This document shows, piece after piece, positions 20,491 to 30,778 of a DNA stretch of 64,000 nucleotides (its first letter is position 1; each line of letters opens with the position of its first letter). The position numbers and the translations under genes were made by a program. Below the pieces are notes generated by a model. The model did not search any database, was not told the origin of the DNA, and worked only from the letters and a program-made list of their open reading frames with translations. This DNA is from Gautieria morchelliformis. Lineage: Eukaryota; Basidiomycota; Agaricomycetes; Gomphales; Gomphaceae. Where the stretch lies: the NCBI GenBank assembly GCA_015179125.1, contig WHVA01000149.1:160802-224801 (forward strand), in the 5' to 3' direction.

Positions 20491-22197
20491 TCAATGAGCC
20501 AGGCTAGGCTTTGGTGCCTGGGTGATCCTGCTCACCCATGGCCCCTTGTCCTCGTTTGTTGATCCATCATCGTCGAATGAGACCTTGCCTGTGGGGATCA
20601 CTTCGTTCCCCTTGCGAATCGTCCCTGGGTTCGAGAAGTCCAGGGTTATGCCGAATCTCCTTAGGAATGGTGTCCCTAAGATAGCTTCGTAATATTCGTC
20701 GTATGTCTCAGGACCAAATTTGATGGTCATGTTTGTTCCATAGTTGATCGTGGAATGGCTGCCTATGCAGGCTAGCTGCAGCGTGATTGGCTGCTCCAGG
20801 GAGAATGTCTTCATCCCTGTAGCTCGCGTGAATTCGGGGGATAGCAGTACCCCTTTGCTGCCACTATCTAGCAGGCAGTGGGCTTTTACGCCGTTTATTT
20901 CCCAGTACCCCGATAGGGTACGGTTCTCACTGCGTGGGCGCATTGGCCACGTCCTGTGTTTGCTTCGGTGGTGATACACCGGCTCGGCTGCCTTGTCTGG
21001 AGTGACCGACGTGCGTGCTACCATGACCTTCATGGCGGTTTCGTCCTCCAGTGCGAATCTGATTGCGCTGGACCTGTAGGTGGTGTCTTCCACCTCCTCG
21101 TCCCATTCATAGTATTGGGATGGCTCGGGGTCCCACTCTTCAGCGGGTGCGTCTCCGTTGTCCGGAGTGTCATTGGGTTGGGGATCACCCTCCCCCTCTT
21201 CATCAATCTGTTGAAGAGAATTTTGACCGAGATCCATCTCTGGATCCTCGGCCTCATCGTCGTGCCTCGCGGCTGCTGTCCATATACCGGACCTAAGCCA
21301 GGGGCACTCCACCTTTTTGTGGCCAGGTTGGCCACATTCAAAGCACGTGGTGTTGCTTTGGCTGCCGCTGGGCCTATCGTTAGGCCGGCCCAACGTTTTC
21401 GTTGGTGGGGCAGGTCGTGGGGATGACCCTGACGCTTGAGGCTGTTTAGCTTCAGGCGGGCGTCCAGCTTGTGCTGGGTGTGAGGGCGGTAGCCGTTGTC
21501 CTGTTCTGCTTCTTGCGAACAGGCTGGGCCTGGTCAGGCCCGTTTGTGTCAACGGCTTGCTCCCTGTGAGCCGGGCAGCGCTTGCCGTTGCTGCTGCGCT
21601 TTCTGCGCAGCGCATCCCCATGTTGTATCGGGATGCCTCCTCGATCATCTGGGCCGTCTCGAAGAGTTGCTCTATTGAGCTGCTCTCGGCATTATAGCCC
21701 TTTTTGAGGACTTTGTTGCGCAGCGTTTCACGCAGCGCCAACACAAATCTTCTCCGGAACGTGTAATCGTCTGGCGGCTGTATCATACGTGCCGCGTATT
21801 TCGTGAGCTCGTTCAGCATTTCCTGAACGGTTTTCATGCCCTGCATGACCGCGTCGAACTTATTCAATGCGTGATGGCATGTCGGTGTGTGCAGGAACCC
21901 TTTTTGAAGGCCTTGCATCACAGTTTCCAGCGTCCAGCTGCGGACCTGGTGATCGAATTGTTCAACATTTCGAAGGAACCACTCCTGGGATTTGCCGGTG
22001 AGGCGAGTGCCCACGTAGCCGACCTGCACATCTATGCTGGTTGGCCCTAGGAGGCAATTCATTTTCAGCCATCTTAGGATGGCTGCCACAAAGATTTCAA
22101 ACTCTTCGAGGTCAGATCCCCCGGCATATGGCTCGGGGTGAGCCAATTTCACGCCGGCTTTCGCTAGCACAGACTTCTCCGGGTCTGTGTCCATGGC
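20491..22197 (-). CDS. K gag C-terminal part with protease
   Basis: One long ORF: capsid-like region, zinc knuckle C-F-E-C-X4-H-X4-C (about 21350-21310), an acidic linker, and an aspartic protease (CLLDSGSKG, with ILGTPFL downstream). Gag and protease are thus in one frame, ending at 20491. The first 17 or so codons of the raw ORF come from the inserted solo LTR. With the LTR and one GTCTG copy taken out, the frame joins exactly to the gag part above 22617. Confidence 0.85.
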   Translation of the reverse strand, partial: AMDTDPEKSVLAKAGVKLAHPEPYAGGSDLEEFEIFVAAILRWLKMNCLLGPTSIDVQVGYVGTRLTGKSQEWFLRNVEQFDHQVRSWTLETVMQGLQKGFLHTPTCHHALNKFDAVMQGMKTVQEMLNELTKYAARMIQPPDDYTFRRRFVLALRETLRNKVLKKGYNAESSSIEQLFETAQMIEEASRYNMGMRCAESAAATASAARLTGSKPLTQTGLTRPSLFARSRTGQRLPPSHPAQAGRPPEAKQPQASGSSPRPAPPTKTLGRPNDRPSGSQSNTTCFECGQPGHKKVECPWLRSGIWTAAARHDDEAEDPEMDLGQNSLQQIDEEGEGDPQPNDTPDNGDAPAEEWDPEPSQYYEWDEEVEDTTYRSSAIRFALEDETAMKVMVARTSVTPDKAAEPVYHHRSKHRTWPMRPRSENRTLSGYWEINGVKAHCLLDSGSKGVLLSPEFTRATGMKTFSLEQPITLQLACIGSHSTINYGTNMTIKFGPETYDEYYEAILGTPFLRRFGITLDFSNPGTIRKGNEVIPTGKVSFDDDGSTNEDKGPWVSRITQAPKPSLAH

Positions 22198-22202
22198 GTC
22201 TG

Positions 22203-22617
22203 TGTAAGGGCAACCCTGGTTGGTTGTGGAGATCACACTACCACACAACTGACAAGGGGAAATCCAAAGAGAAAAGTCTAAGGACCCCCAATGTCAGCGA
22301 GCCCGTATTATACTACGCTGCGCAGCCAGGGACAACACTTGGCACCCACCATCAACCCTGCATCCCCCTGACCTCCCCGACCCTTGATCGACCCTTGATG
22401 CCACCTACTATGCCAGTCGCTTGATTTCCGACGCTGTTCCGAGAGTGGAAGTCGGAAATTGGAGTGGAACTGGAAAAGTGAACAGAACCGGTGGAAGTTC
22501 TCCCAGAGGCGGAATCATTTCCGAAAGCGGAGGCGGAGATGGAATCGGAACCGGAAGCGGAGTCGGAAATGGAGTCGGAACTGGAACTGGAAATGGAAAA
22601 CAGGGTGTCCCCTGACA
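22203..22617 (-). repeat. Solo LTR of family A
   Basis: 415 bp, reverse complement of the A LTR (TGTCAGGGG...CTTACA), with the perfect 5-bp duplication GTCTG at 22198-22202 and 22618-22622. It is more diverged from A1/A2 than they are from each other. It is the remnant of an A element that recombined between its LTRs inside K gag. Confidence 0.95.
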
Positions 22618-23886
22618 GTCTGCTAACGCCACGCAGATCATCCGTGTGATCCCGTCGTACAGCTCCATTGGTACGACGTCGGCCTGGTCAGGGATTCCCT
22701 GGCCTTCCCTTGGGGCCATGGATCGCTCGTGCGGCTGTGACACTGCGTGGGGCAGGCTGTTGTATGCCCTGACGGGCCCTGGGCCCAGATCGGGCTCGGG
22801 ATCGGGAGCATTTTGTGCTCTCAGTTCCGGGGGTGTTTTGTGCCTGGTGTCCCCAGTCAGTCCCGCGTTGCGGATCCGCAGCCTGCTGTTGTAGGCTGCA
22901 CGCGCCTGCCGTGCGTCCTGTATGGCTCGCGTGAGCTGCTCGTCGGGCAGCTGAGCGGTGTGGCTGTGGGCCACTGTTTCTTCAGCGTTCTTCGCTAGTA
23001 GCTCGAGTGCCCATGTGTGGCGGCGCGCGGCTGCGGCTTCTTTACGCTGCCAGTGTGCGACTTCGAGCTCTAAGCTCTCGGTCGTCGTTTCAGAGTCAGG
23101 CTCTGAGGCAACCTGTTCCCTAACTATCTGTTGGATCGTCTTATGGCTGTCTGTTGGGGCAGCCGGTTGCTCTTGAGGTTCATTTCTGAACCTTACGTCC
23201 TGCTTGTCCCACTCCTTTCGGCGCGGGTCTTCCGCATCGTGACTGCGTTCGTTCGCTGCGGACTGTCGCGAGCTCGGACAAGTTGTGTCGTGTTCCCCGC
23301 GTGGGCGGAGGGCTTTCTGGACGTCCTCCAGCGTGGCTGCATCTTGCAGCCTGATCTCCTCCGCCTGGTGGAGTTCCTTGCTGATTGCTATTAGGGCGGC
23401 GGTGGCGTTGTCGAGCTGCGATGCCAGCTGATCGTGCTTGTGGCGTGTCAGCGTGCTTCGGTGCAGCACAGCCTGCACCTGTTTGTTCAGGGCCTCTGTC
23501 GTCTCATGGTCGATGGCGTGAGCCCTCGAGCTCTTGCGACTGGAGCTCGAGTATTCCGAGCCCTGACCATCGTCTGGGGCTCATCTTTTTGCCGTCATCC
23601 CCCATCAGGGATGATCGTCGTCGCTCTACTTCGTGAGCGTCGGTTCGAGTTGTGGCTTTGTGCCCGCCTCGACATTGTTGCTCTACCATCTGACGACGGC
23701 GAGACTTCTCTGTCCTTTCCTTTGTCTCTGGGCAGAGAGGAATGGGGGGGCGGCGCCGGCTCGTTGCCTGGCATCGTCTCTTCCTCGGCCACGCTCAACG
23801 AGACGTGGTCGGGGTTTTCCTCGTCCTCTACTGGGGGGACGAGGGCGGTGAGATCTACTCTCCGTCTTCTATCGTCTTGGACTCTT
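22618..23886 (-). pseudogene. K gag N-terminal part
   Basis: Minus-strand ORF from 23478 to the solo LTR, rich in Gln, Glu and Ala and predicted coiled coil (NATAALIAISKELHQAEEIR). A second open stretch (23886-23595) in another frame gives a Pro/Glu/Arg-rich N-terminus; a frameshift lies near 23500-23590. The J LTR at 23887 separates it from the leader. Confidence 0.6.
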
Positions 23887-25277
23887 TGTTTTGGAACCCA
23901 TTGAACTAAACGTAAAACTGTGGTGTTAAACACAATTCTAAAGTTCAATCAGAGATTTGACTTTACAAGCACACGCAAGCTTCAAAACTATTTTAACGGA
24001 GAACCCAATTAAGAAATTATACTCCGGTGAACAATCAGAATCAGTATTGGTACAGGAAGTGTAGCAATAGAGATTTAACTGAACATGTGTAGTTCTCAGA
24101 TTGTGCAATACTTTGTGAGGTCAAAGAATGTTATTAGTCGTCCAAGGGTCCAGATACTTTAAGGGGGAAAGCTACCTAGAGTCTTAGGACCGCGGGTCGA
24201 GTGAATTAAAGACAACAATAATCCCCAAGACGTGAAAAGATAGTTCTGCGCTTGAACTCTTCCTCAGTTCAAGTATGTCACTATTCTTGTGGCTTTTCTG
24301 GTTTTCCAACTCAACAAACGTAGGATATTAACTCACTTACCCTGAGTTAGGTTAATATCTGTAGTGCGTTGATTGATCAAGAAATATCAATTACTCAAAA
24401 GGCTATTAACCCACTTAACTCAGAGTTAAGTTAATAATCTATTGTGTGAATTGAATAACTAATAACCAAGTCTATTAGATCACTGCTCAGAGTGGTGTCT
24501 AATGGTACAGGATTACTAATCAGGTACTCTTAGTAATGTTGCTGTTCGCAGCGCGATTAGTCAGAGCCTGCTGCAATTAAAATAGAGCACTCTTGTACTT
24601 CTCAGAGCCAATCAGAGTTGCTGCAATCTTAGACTGTAGCCAAGTCAGTGAGCCAGTACTTCGGTACAAGGCTGTGTTGAAGTCACACTTCAGTTACTCA
24701 AGGTATGAGTGGTTTGGGTGAAAGATGATTGATTGCTTCACTGCTAAAACTGCAGGCTATTTATACTGCATCTATCTAGCTTATGTAACTACTGCTAGGA
24801 ACCTTGTAGAGGCTTCTACTACTGTGAAGAACCTTGTGGAAGCTTAGAGAAGCTTCAGGAAAGGTTTGGAAACTATTGGAAGGCTGTGGAAGGTTCTATT
24901 GCTATATTGGGTTAAAGTCACAGCTCTGTGACAGTAAAGCTAAGAGTATGTAAGAAACTCCCACGCTCATGTGATTATCATGTGATGAAGGAAAGTCATG
25001 TGACTTCAAGCTGGATTGAGGTCATGTGACTGTGTCATGTGATTGTCAGGTGACTGTGGATGATCAGGTGACTTTGAGCTGTTTTTGAGGTCATGTGATA
25101 GTCATGTGACCGTGGGGGATTCTTAGCTAAACTATCAAGAGATTGTTGTATCTTGTGGACCCAATGTGAGTGTAGCATAGAAAAATTAATACAACCTTTC
25201 TTGAGGACATTTGAAACTAATTAACTACCTACTAAATGTTCATAAATAGGTAGCTACTTTGTGGATGATCCCTAACA
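23887..25277 (-). repeat. Solo LTR J, 1391 bp
   Basis: TGTTTTGG...CCTAACA on the plus strand, with the perfect 5-bp duplication CTCTT at 23882-23886 and 25278-25282. A TATAAATAG box on the minus strand near 24760 suggests minus orientation. It contains a cluster of GTCATGTGA-type repeats around 24980-25110. No internal region is present. Confidence 0.85.
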
Positions 25278-25282
25278 CTCTT

Positions 25283-25520
25283 GGTCCAGGGTAGCGTCAG
25301 CCGTCGTGTCGCTGGGCTGCGCCTGGGGCGTGGACCTTGAGCTCGTTGCTCGTGTCCGTCTTTGACTGCATGGAATCATCATGCTCACAGCTGACAGTAG
25401 AGGGTCTACTGGAGGGTCTCAACGATGTTTAGTCGTTGATGCAGCGATCTTTTTCAAGATTGCTTCGAATCCACTATCGGTTGGTCGCGTGGCGATCAAC
25501 TGCAGGATAGTTCAAAAAGG
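25283..25520 (-). other. K leader and gag start region
   Basis: Between the K 5' LTR and the J insertion. On the minus strand it begins CCTTTTTGAACTATCC and contains TCTTGAAAAAGATCGCT, also present just after the 5' LTR of element F (about 37693-37709). A possible gag ATG lies near 25370. No tRNA primer site was recognised. Confidence 0.5.
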
Positions 25521-25735
25521 TGTAAAGGATGTCGATCTTAGGACCTTGTATCACAAGGGCACTACAGAACTTGACCAATGAGTGGTATTCTGAATGCTAC
25601 GTAGTGACAGGTAAGAGTAAGATGCGATGGGAACCGTTGGCCGGTTCCCACGCATAAACTATACAGTGGGTCCCTAAGGGGCCCACTGGGATTATGTAAT
25701 AACTATTGTACATGTAGATACATAGGTTATTTACA
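25521..25735 (-). repeat. K 5' LTR
   Basis: 215 bp, nearly identical to the two left copies, followed by AAGAC, the target duplication. Confidence 0.95.
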
Positions 25736-25740
25736 AAGAC

Positions 25741-25878
25741 ACGATCGAAGGCCTGCTGGAGTGGTTGGAGGAGGTGATGAGGGACGTGGGGGTGAGGCTG
25801 AATGAACTCAGCGGTAGGCTTCTTGAGTTGGAGGGGCTCCAGGCTTCTATTAGGAAAATGATTAAAAAGATGATGTAG
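25741..25878 (+). pseudogene. Accessory zinc-cluster gene of family C, last exon
   Basis: Continuation of the gene cut at 7921. Reading straight on from the GEED codons before the AAGAC site, this stretch is open to a TAG at 25876-25878 and encodes an amphipathic, Leu/Glu-rich helix (EGLLEWLEEVMRD..., then NELSGRLLELEGLQ), a likely coiled coil. The other splice phase would end early, so exon phase is uncertain. Confidence 0.5.
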
Positions 25879-26062
25879 TTTTGATAATTTGTTCTGAAAA
25901 AAAAAAACATCGAATGGTTGTTTACAGCGTTTTCAAAAAACCTTGACATGGCACGCTTTTTTTTCTTTTCTCAGAGGCGCCTGTGCTGCTGCAACTGGCA
26001 ATGGGGTATCCACGTATCAGCCCTGACCTCAAGCAGCAAGCACTATGGCTGCTTCATAACGG

Positions 26063-26400
26063 TTATATGGAAAAGGTGGGTATTATCCTCAATATGTCTG
26101 CCAGTGTGAGGAACTCTGGAACCAGCTCAAGTTTCTCCTCAATGGTCATAAGTCCGATATCAAAAGCTTGGGGGAACTTGCAGGCATAGTGGCCTGGCTG
26201 CTGGCATCGGAAGCAGGTGACAGTTGGGTTGCCTTTTCTGTGTATGCAGTCAACATCCATTGGGGAAGGGCCACTCTTTGAAGGGGGGGGAGGCTAGGGT
26301 TCCAAGTAGGGGCAGGTGGAGCAACTGTCAGAAATATCTTCCGCATCGGAATGAATACTGCTCTGGGTTTTGGCACAGGTGGAGTGAGACAAGCATAACT
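26063..26400 (-). pseudogene. A/B-like gag fragment with zinc knuckle
   Basis: Two minus-strand frames align with A gag: AVFIPMRKIF, then MDVD, then knuckle C-F-R-C-X4-H-X4-C and LMTIEEKLELVPEF. It is a diverged relative of the family A gag, with one frameshift. It may be all that remains of the gag of the family C element whose 3' LTR is C1. The stretch 25879-26062 holds nothing recognisable. Confidence 0.65.
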
Positions 26401-26404
26401 ACAT

Positions 26405-27455
26405 TGTCATGACCCGTCTGTTTCTTATACCCAGTAACCTCGTCACTCCAGTTTTATATTCACCCTGTTTGCTCCTCGCTGAATTCGCCGAACGTTTATT
26501 CGTTTCCCACGTCATTCGCATGTAGCCACGCTATCAAAACGCGATCAACGCCCTTCCCCCGACTCAATGGTTCATCATGGGTCCTATCAGCTCCCCCGCT
26601 CAAACCCCGTCGAGTGTTCCTATGATCAGATGATGCGACTTGTTTATTTCCTGTACCCAATTACCCCTATTGTCCCTTCCCCCAGTCCTCCTCTATGTTT
26701 GCGACGCTTCACCCTTCCCTTAGGTCACGCCTCTTCTATGATCATTCCATTCGCCCTTCGTTGCATTCACCGAATGACCATTCGCTGCTCACATCATTCG
26801 CCAGCAGGCACGCCATCAAACACGATCGACGTCCCTTACCCGGCTTGATGGTTCATCACTGGCCCCATTACCTCCCGATCCAACCCCTTTAGGTGTTCAT
26901 ATGGCCAGAATCCATTCCCAGGAAGCACTAACCATAGATCATGTGGGATCAGCCCAGCAGACGAAGAGCCTGTGCAGGGTAGCATATATGCAGGTCGCAA
27001 GGCATGTTTTTGTACATAGGTGCCTTCATCCTCTCTTCTCCCGTTGTTTCACATTTGCACTCTTCCCTCATTCTATTGTACACGTGCTTCATCTATCCTG
27101 TATCATGACTGCGCACCCCTATCCAACCCTGACTCCAGATGGCCTCTTTCCTATTCGCTGGTATCATACGAGCATTTGATATAAGTAGGTTACATTCGCA
27201 TGTATATTCTCCAGTTCAATTATCATACGTCCATCTTGTGCAAAACTTGACCTCACTGTGACTATCGTCTTGAGCCCTCTCCTGTAGATTTCTATCTTCG
27301 ACCAGAGGAAGACTTAAGCATCACTGGTGAGTTTTCATACTTCATCTTCATTCCCTTAGCCTTCAAACTATTATCTGTGCTGTCGGCGAAGGGCTCTGAA
27401 GGAGCGCCTTCGCCAGCGAAAGGATTGTTGCTACTTAAACAACCTTTCTGTGACA
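26405..27455 (+). repeat. LTR of family C (C2), plus orientation
   Basis: TGTCATGACC...CTGTGACA, about 1051 bp, homologous to C1 (shared TTCAATTATCATA block and a GGCGAAGG/CCTTCGCC inverted repeat at about 27388-27415). The first half contains a diverged duplication of about 240 bp (26408-26630 against 26632-26890). The flanks TACAT and AGGGA differ, so this is not a clean solo LTR. Confidence 0.65.
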
Positions 27456-28090
27456 AGGGAATCGGTGATCTATCTCATGGCAAACAAATCGGAAGCATTC
27501 TCAAAGTACAAGCTCTACGAGGCTTTAATGCTTTGACAGAGAAATGTGGACATTAAGGCACTTGTTTCTGATCAAGGGGGCGAATATACGAGCTCTGAAT
27601 TCGAACAGCACCTGGCCAAACAAGGCATGAAGCATCGGTTGACGGTACACGACACACCAGAGTCTAATGGTGTTGCCGAACATCTGAACCGAACTCTCAC
27701 TGAGAGAACTCGTGCCATGCTGTTGGAATCAGGCCTTCCTAAGATACTATGGGGCTATGCGATACAGCATGCCAATTATCTTAGGAATAGGACGCATACA
27801 AGAGCTCTACCGGATAAAATGCCTTACGAGATGATTCACCATGAGAAACTGAATCTCAAAGACATTCACACGTGGGGAACTGAAGTCTATGTCAAGGTCA
27901 CTCAAAGAGATAAATTGGCAGCTTGTGCCAAAAGAGCTCGGTGGATAGGGATTTATGCACAGAGCCATGGTCATTATGTTTATTGGCCTGACTCTCACAA
28001 AGTTTCTGTTGAGCGGAACATTGTGTTTGATTCAGAGATGAAGAAAGGAAAAGTCCCAATCATTTCTATTGAGGAATCCAAGCTACCTAC
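27456..28090 (+). pseudogene. Ty1/Copia integrase fragment (Copia-1)
   Basis: Integrase core of a Pseudoviridae-type element: LVSDQGGEY (second Asp), ESNGVAEHLNRT (Glu), then WGYAIQHANYLRNR and P-Y-E-M, and the conserved NIVFDSE end. The zinc finger, protease and gag are missing because the sequence starts at the C2 LTR border. It is split at 28090 by a solo LTR. Confidence 0.85.
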
Positions 28091-29030
28091 TTTTAGGAAT
28101 AATATATTAGATATATCAGAATGGATATATCTGGTGACTCAGGGAGTGGGAATCCTTCGTGCACCCCTGTGCTGCACAGTATATGCGTGAGCTGACTAAG
28201 CTCTGTGGAGCGAGTCGTCACTGATTGATGTAGGTCACGTGACCGAGTCGAGGAAGAAACAGGTGAGAACAGAGGAACAAGGGGTCCGAAGCTTCCGCTT
28301 TTGGAACAGTATAGTGTAGCCAGTTATAGTAGACTCTCAACAAAGAATTAGAGAAATCTATCAAGAACCAAGCTCTGTAGCTATCAAACAAGTCTACAGT
28401 TACTTCAGGAGGTGAAACAGTGAATCATGGATATTTCTGGATGATATTCTGGATGTTTTGTTCGTACATTTATGGTAGCTACTTATACTAAAATAGTAGT
28501 CAGTACCAGTGTTCAAGATAGTGAGTGAATGGGTCAGGATAATGTGGAAATGCTCCACAGGCTGCATACAGCTGTGGAGCAGGAACAATGATGGGGATAC
28601 TTGTCCTACTGACAAGTATCTAAGCTGGGACCTTGGGGCAATGTAAAAAGCCCCTTTCAACATGTAATACAGCTGGTAATCAGTGGATCTGGTCAGGGGA
28701 ATAGAATAGAATAGAAAACTTGTGTGCCCTGTGCTGTGTGCCTACAGCAGCCATGGCAAGGCATTTGCCATCTCTGTACCTCTCTCCTGAGGTAGCTATT
28801 CAGTAAGTCCATAGATAGGACTGTATACTGTAATCTCCATCGTGTCCGATGTCCCTGTATGGGACTATTAGTCCCATAGCAATATTTCTTCTGACCAGGG
28901 CCCAGGTGCCTGCTTTCCAGGGCAGGCACTGCTACTGGTGCATGGATTACTTCTCCCAGATGTTAGCTCAGTTAGACGATTGTATAGACCTTAGAATACT
29001 GTGTGATATAGCTATCCATTTATTCTAACA
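28091..29030. repeat. Solo LTR I, 940 bp
   Basis: Lies inside Copia-1 with the perfect duplication CCTAC at 28086-28090 and 29031-29035. Ends are TTTTAGGA...TTCTAACA; the expected TG start appears mutated to TT. No coding content. Confidence 0.75.
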
Positions 29031-29035
29031 CCTAC

Positions 29036-30778
29036 GTCTAGAGAGGAGAAGAAGGCCATTCCGTCATCAGCGCCTGTGCCCAGTCGCTTAGTCAGCAAAG
29101 AGGCAAAAGATTGAAGAAATTGATGGAAGTGCACCGGAGGAACATCTTGAAGAGCTGCAACCTATTCAGGGAGTTGATGACAGACCTAGAGAAGCTGAAC
29201 CGATAAGGAGAAGTGAAAGGATCCGTCAACAACAAGTGCAGTTGGCCCCAACAGGTCCCGTAACAAGATCTCAAACTCAGAGACAAGCTGGTGCACATAT
29301 GACTACGCTAGCCTACGAGGACGTTGAGGACCATAAAGAAAATCTATTTGACCAAGAATTATCCTCTGAGATTGATGGCATCAATAGCTATGAGTTTGCC
29401 ATCAGTGCATTTCCAGCTGACGGTCAAAATAATAACAAGGCACTGGATTTGAATCAAGTTGAACCTAGCAATGCATATGAAGCTCTGAATAATCCTATGT
29501 GGAAGAAATCAATGGACAAAGGGTACGAAGCCCTAATCGACAAGGGAGTGTGGGAACGAGCCAAACCACCTCCTGGAGCCAATATTGTCAGTAACAAATG
29601 GGTCTACCTTTGGAAGCGTACTCCAGAAGGGAAACCAATAATGCCTAAATCGAGAATGGTCGCCCAAGGCTTCACACAAAAGTTTGGAGTTGACTATGAT
29701 GAGACATACTCACCTGTTGCTCGGTTATCCTCCCTACGAATCATATGTGCCATTGCTGCTAGGAATGACTGGCCTATTCATCAAATGGACGTGGACTATG
29801 CATACCTCAATGCTACGTTGCCTGAACCTATTTATATGAAGCAGCCGTATAGATATGAATCTAGAGACAAAGACGAAGTGCTACTTTTAAAGAAAGCACT
29901 TTACGGCCTCAAACAATCTGGAAGAGAATGGTACAAACGTCTAAGTGGTGAATTCCACAAGTTAGGATTCACTATGCCAGCCACAGATGGGGCTGTATTT
30001 TATAGACGTGGCAGAAAGGGGCATGTGATCATTGCAACAGCTGTGGACGACCTCACCATCACAGCTGAGAATCAGTCAGTCCTGGACGAAGTCAAACGAG
30101 ATCTTGCTCAGGTCTTCAGCATGAAAGATCTAGGTGAGGTTCATTGGCTATTGAACCTCAAAATCGAAAGGGACTGGCAGAAGAAAACCGTCGCAACTTC
30201 ACAACCCGCATAGATCGAGAAGATCATCAAAAAATTCAATCTTGAAGATGCAAAGACTTATGCTACGCCTCTTGATCCAGCCGTTAAATTATCTAAAGAC
30301 CAATGTCCTTCTACAGAGAGAGGCAAGAAAGCCATGTCGAAGTTCCCATACAGGCAAGCCATAGGATCACTGATGTGGGCAGCTGTAGCCACTCAACCTG
30401 ACATTGCATTTGCGGTGTCATTGCTCTCACAATTCCTCAAAAATCCAGGTGGCACACATTGGAATGCAGTTAAATGTGTCTTCAAATATTTGAAAGGCAC
30501 GAAGCATTACAAACTAACACTTGGAAGAAATCGAGATGGCCTGATGGGATATTCAGATGCGGATTGGGGTTCACAGAGTCATAGGCGTTCATATTCGGCA
30601 TATTTATTTCAGATTGATGGAGGCACTGTTTCATGGAGTTGCCAGAAACAGTTGATAGTAGCCCTCTCATCAACTGAGGCCAAATTTGTCGCCCTGAACC
30701 ATGCAGGCAAAGAGGCTCTTTGGATGTGCCATTTTATTTCTGAAATATTCCAACCACTGAACAAACCCATCCAAGCTC
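29036..30778 (+). pseudogene. Copia-1 reverse transcriptase and RNase H
   Basis: Continues the Copia pol: RT from NNPMWKKSM, VSNKWVY, MVAQGFTQKFGVDYDETYSPVAR, VDYAYLNATL, LKKALYGLKQSGREWY and the VDDLTI box, then RNase H (IGSLMWAAVATQPDIAF, SDADWGSQS, ALSSTEAKF). An in-frame TAG at 30211-30213 and a frameshift near 29110 break it. At about 30779 it switches without a target duplication into Gypsy integrase. Confidence 0.9.

Larger units (their letters stand above)
7922..25735 (-). mobile_element. Ty3/Gypsy chromovirus K, minus strand, host to three later insertions
   Basis: LTRs of 215 bp (TGTAAA...TTTACA) lie at both ends, and the 5-bp duplication AAGAC occurs at 7917-7921 and 25736-25740. 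Minus-strand order: 5' LTR, leader, gag-protease, RT-RNase H, integrase-chromodomain, accessory gene, 3' LTR. Its own length without insertions is about 9.8 kb. It contains full-length A (10312-16496), a solo A LTR (22203-22617) and solo LTR J (23887-25277). Its 3' end carries an extra LTR in a 669-bp tandem duplication. The coding genes have stops and frameshifts, so it is dead. Confidence 0.9.
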
